A stretch of 64,000 bases of DNA, from assembly GCA_028554755.1 (NCBI GenBank), contig JAPTOF010000004.1, forward strand, positions 751,501-815,500, given 5' to 3'. The position numbers were made by a program, and so were the translations under genes. Under the pieces are notes generated by a model that was not told the origin of the DNA, searched no databases, and was given only the letters and a program-made list of their open reading frames with translations. The stretch comes from Cordia subcordata. Lineage: Eukaryota; Streptophyta; Magnoliopsida; Boraginales; Cordiaceae. This document shows positions 46,331 through 60,224 of the stretch, in pieces (position 1 is the first letter of the stretch; each line of letters starts with the position of its first letter).

Positions 46331-49300
46331 ATGGGAGAGAATAAGAGAAAAAGCAGAGATGAAAACAAGCACAAGAAGGCGAGACAATTCAATAAGAAAA
46401 GGAAGGATTCGAAGCCCGAAAGAAAGAAGAGGACCGGGCCGGGCTTGCCCAACGTGTTACGCAAGGAGATTGAGCTTTTGAATCGGACTCAACTCTCGGA
46501 CAGCGATGAAGAGGTAAATTTCGACGATGCCAACGATGTTTACGAGTACGAGGAAGCTGTACCTGAGGAGGAATCGAAGAAGAACAGACGATTTGACCCT
46601 GTTGAGAACTACGAGTACGAGCTCCCCGACGATTTTGAGGTCTCTTCTCTACACCTTATTTTTAATTACCGTATACAAATAGGCCAAGAGCATTATCTAT
46701 TTTATATTTTGGTGGATGAGCTATTGCAAATTACTGTTTAAGTGATTGTAATGATAATCTGATTAGAATTTTACTACTGGTTAGCGTTTTGTCTTAGCTG
46801 CAGATTGATTAGCTTGGTTTCGCCATTGTCGAAGCGTAATTTATTAGCTGCTATTGTTTGTGTAGGATGAAAACGTGGCATCCGATGAGGGAGATGACGA
46901 TAAAGATGACAATAGCTCAAATAAGGATGACGATGAGGACGATGAGGAGGAAGATGATGGTAGGCACGCGCGAATGTTAGAAGGAATTACTGGTCTGCCC
47001 AGTGATGCATTTGAAGGTAACAGCAAGTAGTTAGTTGATTATTCTAAAGTGAGTTTTGAATCAAATTGACTGTGTATGTGGTATGAGGAGCATAATGCTA
47101 AAGTATAAAAGTAACCTTTTCATTGTGTGATTTTGTACTGATAATAGGCATCTATGTTTAGAATTTTTCACATGCCATTTGGATCATGCCTGGTTTCTGG
47201 TAGAGATTTCAATTCAGTAATCTTAAATCGCCGTTCTTGGTGGTTCCTAGATATCAACTTTCCTTAATTTATAAAACTCATCATGTTGCTGATCACTGTA
47301 TCAAATAATTGCTAGGTAAGAGGAAGAAACGTGATCTTATAATATCCGAGGCATATCCAGAGTCAGAGTATAATCCCAGTCGTGATATTCTGGATGGTGA
47401 TGGTCGCATTAGCATTGATGATCTTTTGGACCCTCTTCATGGGAAGTCTGGCTTGAGCAAACTTAAGAAGAGAATGCATCAGTTGGAGAAAACGTCTAAG
47501 ACTATTCATGCACCTCTTCCTAAACCAGTTCAAGAGAGACTGCAAAGGAAGGCAGCCTATGAACAATCCAAGAAGGATATTACTAAGTGGGAACCTTTAG
47601 TCAAGAGGAACCGAGAGGCACCTACAATCTATTTTGATGAGGATGTTGACTTGCGATTTTCCACTGTTGGAGCGATAGCTGCTGAATTTGAGCCAAGAAC
47701 TGATTTTGAGAAGAATATTGCTTCTTTGGTCAACAATACTGAGGTTGTTGAGGCGCACAGAAAAGATGGTGCAAGGCTTCTTGAACTAAATGAGGTATAT
47801 GGGTTATGTGATGTTGCAGAGCGACAAATGTGTAACTGCAATGTTTGCTCCTTGGTGTTTCCCTGATTATGTTCAGGAAAATATAAACCTTATTTTGCTC
47901 AACATCTGTGATATCTTGCAGATTTCTGTTGAAGATGTGAGGGAGCGCCAGAACCGTCTCGCAAAGATGCGGAGTCTACTTTTCCGTCACGAAATGAAGG
48001 CAAAACGTATAAAAAAGATAAAATCCAAAACATACCATCGTTTACTGAAGAAGGATAGGGTTAAGGCAACAGCTGCTGCAGCAGAAACAGATCCTGAGGT
48101 TGCTAAAGAAATGGCAATGAAACAAGAATTCAAAAGGGCTGAGGTTATTGAATGTTATCTTGTTACTGAAGAATTCAGAATTTGACACAGTATATATTAT
48201 TGCCACCGAGAAAGCAGCATTCTGATAATTTCCTGGTTCAATTTCTTGCAGGAGCGTATGACTTTGAAGCACAAGAATAGCTCCAAGTGGGCGAAACGCA
48301 TTCTGCAACGTGGTTTGGATGTCCAGGATGAAGGAACACGAGCTGCTATAGCTGAGCAGCTGCAGGAACATGCTCGGTTAACTAGGAAAATCAATTCCAT
48401 GAGAGATAGCAGCAGCAGTGATGATAGTAGCGATGAGGATGATATTGATGAACTTTCAGCTGATTCGGACCCCGAGGCTGCATCAAAGCTGTTAAAGCAA
48501 GCAAAGGAGAAGACACTTGAAGTACTAGATGAGGATGAGGAGCTGCCTAAATCAGGACTGCTTTCTTTACCTTTCATGGTATATTTTGATGCATTCTTCT
48601 CTTTTACCTTGTTCTTCTTCCAATAATCTTTTGTTGATTCAGGAGTTATTTTCTTTTTGATTGTAATCTACCTTAAAAGCTACTCCTTTGAATGTGAAAG
48701 CAGAACAAAAGCAATCTTGTCGGACTGTTGAATATATAGATTTCTTATGCGGTATATGTGTATTCTGGTTTTTACAATTATTTAGGTCCGTGGATTGAAG
48801 AAGAGGAAAGAAACAGCTGACGAAGAGGCAAAGCTTGCTCTTCAAGAATATGATTCATCGTTCAAGCAATTGGATGAAAAAAGTGAAGCAGAGAGTAAAA
48901 ATATGGGTGTTTCGAGTGGTAGAAGGGTTTTTGGTGCTCCTAAGACACAGGTCCAAGCAGCTAGTAACACTAATGCCATGAAGACCGATAACTTTTATGG
49001 TAATAGTGATAGTGAAGATGATATTGGTGCCAAGGAAGATGTGGAAGATGGTCATGGCATAAGAACGTTTTCTCAACCTGATGTTAACATTGACCCTGAT
49101 GTATTCCGTGAAGAGTCTGAGAGGGGGCATGACCAAATGTTTAAGGTGATAAATTTTTTCATTTATTTCTTCTCCTCTCAAAACTTTCCCTGTGATGAGT
49201 TGTGCAACTTGATCCTGTTATCTTTGTTGAACTCTGCTAAGCTATTCCTTTATGCATGTATAGAGTTTTGAGGACATTGTGAAAGACCCTGGGCCCAAGA

Positions 49301-50550
49301 CCACCTATGAAGTAGCTATTTTTGCATCAAGCTCATGGAAGAAGGTTAGTATTTTTTTTCCTTTCTTTAAAATGTTGTCTTTCGATGAAAGATCAGTTCT
49401 TTTGTTCTAATTATCATTGAGTGACAGATGAAGAATTCATCAGATGGTAGTGAGAACACAAAACATGAGGAGGAAGATGGCAACTCTTCAAAAATTAAGG
49501 AACAGTCGTCGCAAGACCATGATGTTGAGGTACTTAGTTGTCGTCTGCATTGCCATATTGGTTCCCTGGTCCCTTCCTTATAATCCCTATTTCATTACAT
49601 GTGAAGGAAGAGGATGACGATAGCGATTCAGACAGTGGCGGTCAAATGGTGGATGGAATTTTATCTTCTGGCCCCAAGTCCACTTATGAGCTCCCATCTC
49701 AGGCAGATCTTATTTTGCGAGCTTTTGCGGGAGATGATGTTGAAGAAGATTTTGAAAAAGATAAAGAAGAGGTCTTGAAAGAGGAAAATCCTGAGCCTGA
49801 AAAACCTCTATTACTTCCTGGTTGGGGTCAATGGACTAACATCCAGAAAAAGAAAGGTTTACCTTCTTGGATGCTTGAAGAGCATGAGAGTGCTAAAAGG
49901 AAAAGGGAAGAAGCTCTAAAGAAGAGAAAGGATGCGCATCTCAACCATGTTATTATCTCTGAAAAGTTGGATAAAAAGGTTGGTCGTTTTCTTAATTCCA
50001 ATTTTACCTCTGTGGGATGCTCGCTTGGATAACATGCTGAGGAAATAACTGTAGTATCCATTCATTTCTTGTGTTTTTGAGAGGCGAATTTTAGCAGCAA
50101 TTCTCTAACAGTATCTTGTGTGGTTATGGCAGGCTGAAAAATTACATACGAAAACATTGCCATATCCCTACACATCCAAGGAAGTTTTTGAACAAAGTAT
50201 GCGAATGCCTATTGGACCGGAATTTAACCCTGCAACGGCGATTGGAGCACTTAATCGGCCAGAGGTGCTTCCCCACTTCCTTGAGGGTCTTGGCCCATAT
50301 TTACCTGTCTCTTGAGAAATTGAAATATCAACTTTGAGCAGTTTGTAGAATAGATATTCCATCCAACTAAATTCCTTATTTGAATCTTTTACTTCAGGTG
50401 GTGAAGAGATCAGGTGTGATCATAAAGCCAATCAAATTTGAAGATATGAATCCCCATGAAAGATCAGTGGACCGTGCAGGCAATGTACCGAAGAAGCAGA
50501 AGGGTAAAGTTAATGGCAGAGCTACAAAGAAGATGATTAAGGCTCACTGA
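46331..50550 (+). CDS. UTP14: U3 snoRNP-associated protein UTP14
   Basis: Eleven exons: 46331-46639, 46866-47016, 47316-47794, 47922-48143, 48252-48578, 48786-49145, 49264-49344, 49428-49529, 49607-49978, 50133-50264, 50398-50550. All have GT-AG borders and hold one frame, giving 895 residues. UTP14 acts in the nucleolar small-subunit processome that matures 18S rRNA. The start MGENKRKSRDE opens a lysine-rich tract, then acidic runs and the Utp14 core (RISIDDLLDPLHG, PTIYFDEDVDLRF, KIKSKTYHRLLKK, TLKHKNSSKWAKR). The C-terminus has PGWGQWTN and SGVIIKPIKFEDMNPHE. The frame is open 108 codons further upstream to an ATG at 46007; that stretch looks like untranslated leader, but a longer start is not excluded. 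The acceptor before exon 9 is weak. Confidence 0.95.
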
Positions 50551-51197
50551 AACTACTGGCTTCTCACCGATCAATCATCACGTAACTATTCTGTCGGAAA
50601 TGCCTGACCCAATTATATACTTTCTGCTGGTTGGAGAAATAATATGTTGTATTGATAAAGGTTCTTTGAGCTTGGGCTCAACATGGTGTATTGCGAGGAT
50701 CTGCGAAATTTGAAGTCATTGTGCTGCCATTGCAGACGATTCTGTAACCTGGTCTTCCCAGAAAATTTTGTAGATGTTAGGGGACAAAGAGAATCGTTCT
50801 TGGACTATCTGCAGGTCATATTTATACTTGCGACTTCTGATATGCATTCAGTTTGTTTGTAATATTAATTCATTCCCCATTTTCATCTTCTTCACCACAT
50901 CTCGACGTAGAATTCATGGTGCTGTGACAACAATCAGTGCTAGAAGCAGAGAGCTGTGACGATGAAACAGATTGTTGTTCAATGTCTTATATGAATTATC
51001 AAATAAGTCAGAGCTGTTTGAATTACATGGTAACTAGCTTGTGAATCAAAGAGGACTTCAAAATGTTTTACAAAGCCGAAAACAAAAACGGAAAGAAACT
51101 GACAAACTCCAGGAAAGAAACCAACAAACGCCAGAAGTAGGATGATGCTGAACGGTTTTGTTGACTCGAAACGTTCATGCATGTCCTTGTTAAACAT
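50551..51197. other. Convergent 3' flanks of UTP14 and methyltransferase
   Basis: The two genes point towards each other; this interval holds both 3' untranslated regions. No other gene. Confidence 0.55.
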
Positions 51198-54100
51198 TCA
51201 TAGCTCTTCAAAGCCTTCTTCATCTCCATCTTCCTCTATCCTCTGGAATTCTCTCCTCCAGGCATCCATCTTCTCGAAAAGCAATATGATCAGATATTTG
51301 AAAATTGCATTTAAAAAAAAAAAAATGCAACTTTTGACTTGAAAGGTTTGTTTAGCTATGCTAGTTTTGGGAACAGGAAACCGTCAATCAAAAGCAATAA
51401 ATCTTTTGTCATAGCAGAGGTTCATTAAGCTACTGTAGTGATAAAAGTATCTTGATGGACTTCATTTATTATATCATACGATGATTTCAGCATTCATCCG
51501 TGGAAATCTAATCCACGAAGGCGGAACTGCTAGATTTCAGTATATTGGACATGAGAAAGCAGACAAACAATGTAAATAATGTATATTATGTTTAAATCTG
51601 GAAACAGAGACATCTTTCGCACCTGAGCATCAGAAAATCTTAGATGCTTTGCCACGAAAAGCATGTTCCTGTAATCTTCAGTCACTAAATCTCTGCCAAG
51701 TTTTTTCCCAATCTCATCGTACTGGATCATGTTTACTTGGAAACCATTGCTCAAGAAAATTTTCTCCATCCACCTCTTTGTGTTGGACTTGACAAAAAGA
51801 GGAAAAAGCTATGGTAAACAAACGTTCTTCCATTGTAACTAATTGTGAACATAGTCTTTCACGCAGTAGAAAGTTATTATCATCAACTACATGCAACTGT
51901 AGTGCAAATGATCACTTACTTTCAATTCCACGTCAGAATCTACCAACCAAGCAGGCAGTTCCCCCAAGAAAAGACAATCTTTCAGGGCTAAACTACCAAC
52001 GAGCAACAAAATCTCTTTGAAACTTGCCAAGGTCCTTATTGGAAGCCCCTAAAACATTAATTGAGAATAAGCAAAGACAAGGAAAAGTAGATTATATTTC
52101 AGGAAAAGTAATATGGCCAATGTTATGAACACTATAAAAGAAAAAAATTCATGATGGACCTTCATGAGGTTTGAATAAATTATTGCTACAAAAGTTTCAG
52201 TGCTTCATGAAGGCATATGACATGGAGTAAAGCTACTTTAGTACATTAAGCTTAAGTTATACATTCACTATCCCTGGGCCATTCTCCTTTAGCTCATGGT
52301 ATCAGTATAATAGTTTATAGTTGTAAAATATTACCGATGACATGGACCAATTATACGATTTTCAGTATTTTGAGTTGGCAATGGAAAGGACCAACTATAT
52401 GCATTTTAACATCTCAATAATTTTCCTACAGTTTGTTTGGTACTTCCTACTTAATCAGATCAATCTTGATATCTTCATGCTACACTTTGTTTTATCTGGA
52501 TACCCTGGTAATAGAGATAGAAGTTAGGAAGAGCATTTATTCTTACATTGATCTAAAGTTATTCTTCCTCTTAAGATATATGAAGGTCATGTTGCTGGCT
52601 ATTATTTTCTCATTTTTATAATGAAACATGGTTTGGGTAGCACATGACTTGTGTAAGGAAACTTGCCGGTTTATCAGAAAAGATATTTGAGGTGGTGGGT
52701 TAGGCGAGGCTCCAAAAGTGCACTCAACCTCCAACTCGAATATAAAGATGTAAACAAAGTATAATTATATAGAGGAGATACATATTACATCTATTTCAAA
52801 GAGAAGCTAACCTGAGATTTCAACAATAAGAAGAGTGTGCATAGTAATCTTCATCAGTGGTGAATACAATTATTGATGTATTTGCAGGCACATATCATAG
52901 ACATGCATACCCCGGCACGTGCACACACAACAAATAGACATTCAGATCTATCTATGTCTTTGTGTATCATTATATCTTAATTCACCTGGAGAGCCCAAAT
53001 ACTAGGTCTGGCACCATTAAATCCTTTGCCGCACAAAATATGTTGTATGCTAGATGACTCTGATGGGACATGATGAAAGAAGCAGCTTCTTGGAACCTTG
53101 GCCCCAACGGCTTATGGTTTCCAAAGAAATAATTGTCAGAACATGGTCCGTAGCTCACCAGACTGATGCAAGAATGAATAAGAAAGAACTTGTAAAAGAA
53201 AAATCTCCAAAAGCTCAAGATCACAGAATCTTTAAAAGCTCAAGTAGACTCATTATGAACTGAAGTATCAGATGCTAGTCTTGTGCTAGCTGGACAGAGA
53301 ACTTGCAGCACATATTACAAAGCCAGCGCCTCTATAAACTCCATTGAAATATTTACAGCAATAACAAAACATCTTTCTTGGGGTAATAGCATAGAAATCA
53401 AATTTTAGTACTGCTGATTTAACAGAAGCAAGTATTCTCATGATTTAAACTTTCGCAACCAAAATTAGAATTGAGTAACAAAATTAGCTTCCTGCTAAAA
53501 AGTTCAACAAAGATATGCAAAAAGATAACTGAACTTTATGAATGGGGTTGCACATACCTTCAAGTTTTTCAGTCACTCTACAGGAGACTCTTTCAGGGGA
53601 TATGTCAAAAATTATAGTTGACCTTGGCCAGTTGAGCCTATAAGGGCGAGTGTCAACACCATCTGTTAAGAGAACAACCTGTAGATTATAAGTAAGGAAA
53701 AGTCTGTATAAACCAGAGCTGAAAAAACTGATAGACTCTGCACCAGCATGATACCTGTTTTACACCATCAAAATTATTTAATGTACTCAACAATTTATCA
53801 TCAATAAACTTAGTAGCAAGGCAGTATGGATGGCTCTGAGGCTTCGAACCCACTTCAATATTGGAAGGAAGAAAAGAACCAACATATGGATCAATAAAGA
53901 GAGGATCTGCAGAAGTAACAAGCCTAGATCAGTCTACTTCCTTTTCATATAATGATACAGAACAAATTTTCATGCTGAACAAATGCGAAGGAAAGCTAAA
54001 TTCTGGCAATGGTGGCCATCCTAACTAGAACCACGTTAAAGATAGCTTATATGTATAGCATTACTTGAGCAACTGAATCGCAGCCACCAAAGTTAACTGA

Positions 54101-54820
54101 ATAGCTAACAGATTATTCAAAACGTGTTATCAGAACACAAGTCAATTGTCTGACATTACAATATTATGAGAAGTATAAGCTATGGATATAAACGTGAAAG
54201 CTCAACAACTTGTATTAACACAACAAATAAATACATCGATATTCTTTCTACAAACTTAAGTTTTAGACAAGCTTAAGTTTTGGACGGGGTAGTGATTCTA
54301 TCGTGGTATCAGTGCTTAGAAACGAAACGGTCTCCCATCCATTTAAAAAATTAAAACTATCCACGTAAAAATTGGCCTCGTACCCGGTTAAAAAATAAAC
54401 CCTCTTCGTACATGAGAAGGCGTATTAACACAGTAAATAAAAACCCCAACATCCTCGCTAAAGTTTATGCTATTGCCATAACAAAAACGCAGAGCACACA
54501 ACAAAATCCCTGAGAAGCAAAGCAAAACATATGAATACGAAACGAAACACCATGATCTAAAGTGACAATTTTTAAAGTTGATATTTGTGTTCTGAGATGT
54601 AAGAGAGTAGTAAAAAGACAGCTTTGCCTGGACGATGAGTCTCTTGCCAACGAAGAGAAGCGCGTTTAATGGCTTCTTGGAGAAATGGGTCACCGTCTTG
54701 GTCCATCAATTTGGCTCTCGCAGTGAAAGGTCTGCTTCTTTTGGGGGCACATGATACTGGTGACGGCTGCACACGACCACATGCGAGAGCTGCGTGTCGG
54801 AAATCCACCAAGCCTTCCAT
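51198..54820 (-). CDS. SAM-dependent methyltransferase (leucine carboxyl methyltransferase-like)
   Basis: Seven exons: 54628-54820, 53755-53906, 53558-53678, 52986-53110, 51920-52048, 51623-51787, 51198-51269. They join in phase to give 318 residues. The first intron uses a GC donor (GCAAAG); the others are GT-AG. The family (PF04072-like) transfers methyl groups from S-adenosylmethionine; the substrate of the plant members is unknown. Motifs are DPLFIDPYVG, the SAM-binding VVLLTDGVDTRPYRL, STIIFDISPERV, GFNGARPSIWALQG and CLFLGELPAWL. The short last exon ends EEDGDEEGFEEL, as in plant homologues. The first 45 residues could be a transit peptide. The frame is open upstream to 54982, but homology starts only after the chosen ATG. 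Confidence 0.9.
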
Positions 54821-55130
54821 GTTTAACTCACCTGGTACCGTAGAATTTGGCTCCTCACGTTTGGCCCAACTCCCAAGTACACAACTCGGGTGTTCAATTA
54901 TTATTGGGATGATAAAGTCATTTTGCCCCACGAGTTTATGGCTAAAACCCAGAGTTCCCCACGAAGTCTTATTATTATCCAATTTCCCCTGTGAAGCTTA
55001 ACATTGTTATGCTTCTGGTAAGCTATAAGGGTAAAATTGTCTTCTCAATCTTTTTTCTTTTTTTTTTTTTTCTCTTTCATTTTTTTCTTCTAGTTACCAA
55101 TCGCGTTACTAATTCACTATAAATCTGAAA

Positions 55131-55164
<34 letters not shown>

Positions 55165-56526
55165 TACCCCCTCTTTCACACAAAAATAAATGCCAAAAGT
55201 AATCTTGTATAACCTTAACCATAATCAAGGTATCTAAATTATAATTGTTTCAATTTTTTAACCACCTTTCCTGATATCAATTACTTCCCATTATACCAAA
55301 TACTTTTTAGCCAATTCAAGCATCTCACTGGACACTTTTCTTTTGCGGACACAAACGAAAATAAAAAATAAAAAGCAAAGCCTATTTTAGTTATAATATA
55401 CGAAGTCCACCATGATGCTTTTCATACCATACACCCTCTTGAATGATCATCATATAGATCTTATATGATGTATGTGAGGACGAAAGTGCATGTCTGCATA
55501 TTTTCGTGTTGGCACTCTGTGGGTGTTGTCATGTTAAGTTGGCATTGTGACAACCATGTTGTTTATGACATGGTGTGTGGATAGCAAATCTATAAGATGT
55601 GTGGTGCTATATATGAAGTTAGGTTATTTTGTATACAATAAGTGATTGGGCCAAGCAATAGTCGGGGAAGAAAAAGATTAATAGGAGAGAGGAGAAAAAA
55701 GAAAGAGAACACAAAAAAACAAAAAGACAAATTTATCTTTGAATTTATCAGAGTTTTTAACAGTGTTAGGTTTTATGAGGTTAAGTAGGAAATGTTAAAA
55801 TTTCGTGAAGTACTTTGGACTTTTATAGTAAACTCATGGGGAGAAACGGTTTTAACTCAATTATTATTTATCCATAGGTTAAATTGAAAATATGCCACTT
55901 ATAAATTTCTCAAATCTCGTTTTACCCGTAAAATTCACATATTGATGTAGTTTATACAAGTTTAAGTGTAACTTGGATCAGTAATTATGAATCTAATAGA
56001 AATTTGGTTCAAAACTTTAACAAAAGTCTTGTTCAATATTTCAGCTCCAGCATTTTGAGAATAAAGTATAATAGAAAAAATCACATTTTTTTTTCCTCCT
56101 TCCCTTTTTGCCTCAAAAGAAATAGAGAAAAAGATAAATTTATGCACAAGTTGACATATACATACATACATATATATATATATATAATGTTTTTTTAAAT
56201 TCCTTCGGAGTACAGGCAGTTAGCATGCTAAAGTTAATATAAAAACACAAAAGTACAATAGTCATTGTGCAAATAACATATTTCTTTTCCCTTTTAAATG
56301 CCAAATTATGGAGATCGAATTTTCAAATATAGGAGAAGTTATTCCGCTTCCTCTTGTACCTTTCTTTTATTATCTTCACAAAGCAAACAATAAGAAAAAA
56401 AATTTCACTCCTTCACAAATTGTCACATTAAAAAATAGGATATCATGCTTTTAACTATTTTCTCTTGTCTCTTGTAGCAATATCTATTACACTAGCTAGT
56501 TTGGTTTATCTTGATTGAAGAAGTCT
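54821..56526. other. Intergenic spacer
   Basis: Upstream side of the methyltransferase gene. Contains an (AAT)n tract at 55131-55162 and a TA-rich stretch near 56168-56186. No gene recognised. Confidence 0.5.
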
Positions 56527-56529
56527 TTA

Positions 56530-56781
56530 TGCTCTGTTTGTTATAGTTTTATTTTAAGATGGTTATCCTATTGAAATGGAGAAAAATCTTATCATAGATC
56601 CTTCAAAAATTTTAAAACAATCTATACTTTTTATCTTATAAGAATTAAGCAATACATCCTATCTTATTTTTTAGAATTATAAAATGCATGTTGCATGTGA
56701 TAAGATATCTTAAATTTTATAAGATATTTTTAAATTTCAATAGGTTAAGTATCTTAAAATAAGATCATTCCAAACACACTA
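56530..56781. mobile_element. Tourist-like fold-back MITE
   Basis: 252 bp with inverted ends (TGCTCTGTTTGTTAT on the left, TAGTGTGTTTGGAAT from the right) and inner pairing of TTTTATTTTAAGAT with ATCTTAAAATAAGA. TTA flanks both sides (56527-56529 and 56782-56784). No coding capacity. Confidence 0.7.
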
Positions 56782-56784
56782 TTA

Positions 56785-57725
56785 GTGCAAGTTATAGACT
56801 ATATTGCATGCAATAATTTAAAGAAATCTAGATAATTCATGATTATGTAGAAAGAATAGAGTGGTTTTGGCAATGGTTGGACACTCGTGTAGTCATGGTC
56901 TTTTTCGAAGAAGAATCCTTTGTTGGACCTCCACCACCTAATTCCATTTAAGCAACCTGAAAACTTTTGCTCCCCGCTGGTCTTTGGTCAACAAGTGCTT
57001 TTTTTCTCCAGCACTTTCCAGGAATATAACCCCATTCTTTTTCACTTCCATGCTCAATTTACAGCAACTCCTCCCTGCAGTATACAAATTAAACCTTAGT
57101 GTTTTGATGAATTTATTTATATGTTATAAAGCTATTGTGTTTGTGCAATATTATTAGTAATTTTATACTCAGTGAAATGATTTTCTCTTTTTATGCGTGC
57201 AGTGTAGAGTTAATTAAATGAATTTTATATATAAAAATTTATTACTTTTAATCCATTTTACATTAAATATAACCCAACTACTGAAAAGAAAGAGTTATTA
57301 AAAAATGATTTTAAACATGTGAATGGTAAATTTTTTTATGTTAATAAAAATATTGATTTAATATTAACATGTGTAATATTCAAAACCGCTAATAAAATTA
57401 CGACATAATTTTATAAATTATGAGAATATGCAATTTTAGGGGAAAGACAAGAAGAAAAAGTTACGATTTAATCCAAGCCACCATTTTGCTCTACCAACCC
57501 CCTCTTAAGCTAGGTGTGCTATTGCATGAAGAGTTAGGTGCATTAACTTGAAGAATCACCATCAACTAAAAAAAGAAAAAAAAAATTGTAATTGCAAAAA
57601 TAGTCCTTCACCTACAATTGCCACCAAACCAACCCCAAACCATTGGCAAAGAAACACCAGCAGCTTATCATTTGTGCACCATCTCTCTCCTTAGCCTCAT
57701 CCTTACCCACCCACCTACCACACAA
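56785..57725. other. PHR2 upstream region
   Basis: Promoter and leader of PHR2. No obvious TATA box and no other gene. Confidence 0.45.
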
Positions 57726-60224
57726 ATGGATCCCAAATCACAACACAACTCTGATAACCCAGAGACACAATCACCCCAAGAAGACCAATCTCAACTCCAC
57801 CACCCTCCGCCGCCACTCGCCGCCTCCGTTTCCCTCTCTTTGGCCACCATTCTTCCTACCCACTTCCTCAACCCACCCAAGAAAATCTCTTCTCTTTTTG
57901 CCCCTCAAGCAACTCAAGCCAAAATCCCAACCCAACTCTCATCCCTTTCTCACTTATCTCTCTCCTCTGCTTCGCTTGCTCCACCCAAACCGTTCTTTAA
58001 GTCCACCATCTCAGCTAACCCTCTTCAGAGCCCTCTCACTCTCAACCCTCTCCGCCCTGCTGAGCCCTCCGCCGCCGCTGGCCTCCGTAAAGCCGCCGTC
58101 GTTTGGTTCCGCAACGACCTACGCGTCCACGACAATGAATGCCTTACGTCGGCCAATAATGAGGCCATGTCTGTGTTGCCGGTTTACTGTTTCGACCCGA
58201 GAGACTACGGGAAATCGTCTTCGGGCTTTGACAAGACCGGCCCGTATCGCTCGACGTTCGTGATTGAATCGGTTAAGGATTTGAGGAAGAATTTGCAGGC
58301 CAGGGGGTCGGACCTTGTGGTCCGGGTCGGGAAGCCCGAGACTGTGTTGGTGGAGCTCGCGAAGGCGGTCGGGGCCGACGCGGTGTATGCTCACAGAGAG
58401 GTATCGCGCGATGAGGTGAAGGCGGAAGAGAAGGTGGAGGCTGGGTTAAAGGATGAGAGTGTGGAGGTGAAGTACTACTGGGGAAGCACATTGTACCATA
58501 TTGATGATTTGCCGTTTGAATTGGAGCAAATGCCGACCAATTACGGTGGGTTTAAAGAGAAAGTGAAGAGTTTAAATGTTAGGGAGACGATGGAGGCCTT
58601 GGATCAGCTCAAGGGATTGCCTGCTAGAGGGGATGTTGAGCCCGGAGAAATTCCGAGTTTAGTTGATCTCGGCCTCAGCCCAAGTGCTACAATGGGGCAG
58701 GTATTATATTTCTCGCAGCGCTTTGGCTTGTTAAATTGTTGTTCTTGGTTCATGAATTTGTACTTCTAACTTCCACAAATCTTGCTACATGTGTACAATT
58801 CTATCATATAGATAATAGATGCATTAGTACATCTTCATTTAGATCACTGAGACTTTAGTTTTTGTATAATCAAGTGCGAGTATCATGTTAATTAAGGAAT
58901 ATTTAGTTAACCGTCTGCAAAGGGTAGATGTCTGGTCTATGCTAATTGAAGTTGCAAAAGACAAAGTAGATTTACTGCTGGACCTGTTTCTTTTCCAAAT
59001 TTTACCAGGCCTTAAGATTGAATATCAAATATTGATGGCTTCATTTGTGTTGGATGTGTGCTACTTTTGTTGAAATTTTTGCTTTTCTGATTGTGTCACC
59101 ATCTTTGGTCTATTGATCTTTGTGGATATCACTTTGAACATGTGATAAAGGTATATATTAAGCAGTATGCTTTTGGTTCTTTGGCTAGAGAGGAACAGTT
59201 ATTGTCTTGTTGAAATATACAATTAAGAGGACCTGTAGGCAATTACTACTAAATGTTTGTTGCTGCTGTATGTAACAAAATTTTGGTTCTAGTGTAAAGA
59301 GTAACCATGTGCAGTCACCAGAAGATCACTCTCTTTCGAGTGATCCTGCATCGACCTAATTTTTGTGAATAGTTCATGCCGAGTGCTGAAGCTAGTGTAA
59401 ATGTGCTTTCTTCACATAAGATCCCAAGGCTTTTTATCACTAAAACCTTATAAACAATATCGTCCTGGCGAATGAATGGGGATGAGATAGTCGTTCCCTT
59501 TCGAATGTAGATAATTTTATCTAAATATTTTGAGTACGAGTCAACTTCCTTATTATTTGTCTTTGACTATCATCTAGAATGGAAAGCCAGCTGCTAATGC
59601 TTCTCTTGTGGGAGGAGAGACCGAAGCATTGCAAAGGCTGACAAAATTTGCAGCTGAGTGCAAAGCACAACCACATAATGGAACCAAGGACGGCAATAAT
59701 AGCATATATGGTGCAAACTTTTCTTGCAAAATCTCTCCATGGCTTGCTATGGGTTGTCTCTCTCCGCGCTACATGTTTGACGGGCTGAAAAAGACTGTTT
59801 CAAGGTATGCTGACCTGACCCCCATGGTTTCCTGTGAGAACTATGTATTTACGAGATCATCCAACAGGTACTCATTTTGAAACTAATTGTGTCTCCTGCA
59901 GAGCTATTTCTGCTGCCTCAAATGGGAAAGATGGTAGCAGTGGTTCATCAGATACTGGAATGAACTGGTTGATGTATGAGTTATTATGGAGAGATTTCTT
60001 CAGGTGACTAATCAAACGATTTAAGCACTAGGAGTTTAAGTTTCGTTTATTATGTACCGATTATACGAAGAATTCTGCTAGTATTGTTATTATGCTTTCA
60101 TCTATTGATGCTGCTCTATATTGTATTGTATCTCTGGCTTCTCAGGTTTATTACCAAGAAATACAGTTCCGCTAAGCAACCGAATGCTGCTCCTGTGACA
60201 GCTTGTACAGGCGCTGCTGCGTGA
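57726..60224 (+). CDS. PHR2: Blue-light photoreceptor PHR2 (photolyase-like)
   Basis: Four exons, 57726-58700, 59578-59804, 59902-60003 and 60146-60224, with GT-AG borders, give 460 residues (Arabidopsis PHR2 is 447). The first 115 or so residues are Ser/Pro-rich and look like a transit peptide. The photolyase N-terminal domain begins near residue 120 (AAVVWFRNDLRVHDNE) and includes LPVYCFDPRDYG and GADAVYAHREVS. The later part keeps FSCKISPWLAMG and NWLMYELLWRDFFRFITKKY from the FAD-binding half, then ends at once (TACTGAAA). It is therefore much shorter than a full photolyase, as in other PHR2 proteins, and its DNA-repair or light-sensing role is unsettled. The in-frame ATG at 57618 is less likely the start because homology to PHR2 begins at MDPKSQ. 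Confidence 0.95.

Noticed and set aside
46844..48577. Serine-rich minus-strand frames opposite UTP14
   Set aside because: They are the antisense of the Asp/Glu codons in UTP14 acidic runs.
54634..54640. GT donor (CATC|GTCCAG) for the first methyltransferase intron
   Set aside because: It keeps phase but removes the conserved R-P-D before PLF; the GC donor preserves the family motif.
57643..58263. 206-codon open frame overlapping PHR2
   Set aside because: It is a shifted-frame shadow of the PHR2 first exon in GC-rich coding sequence.
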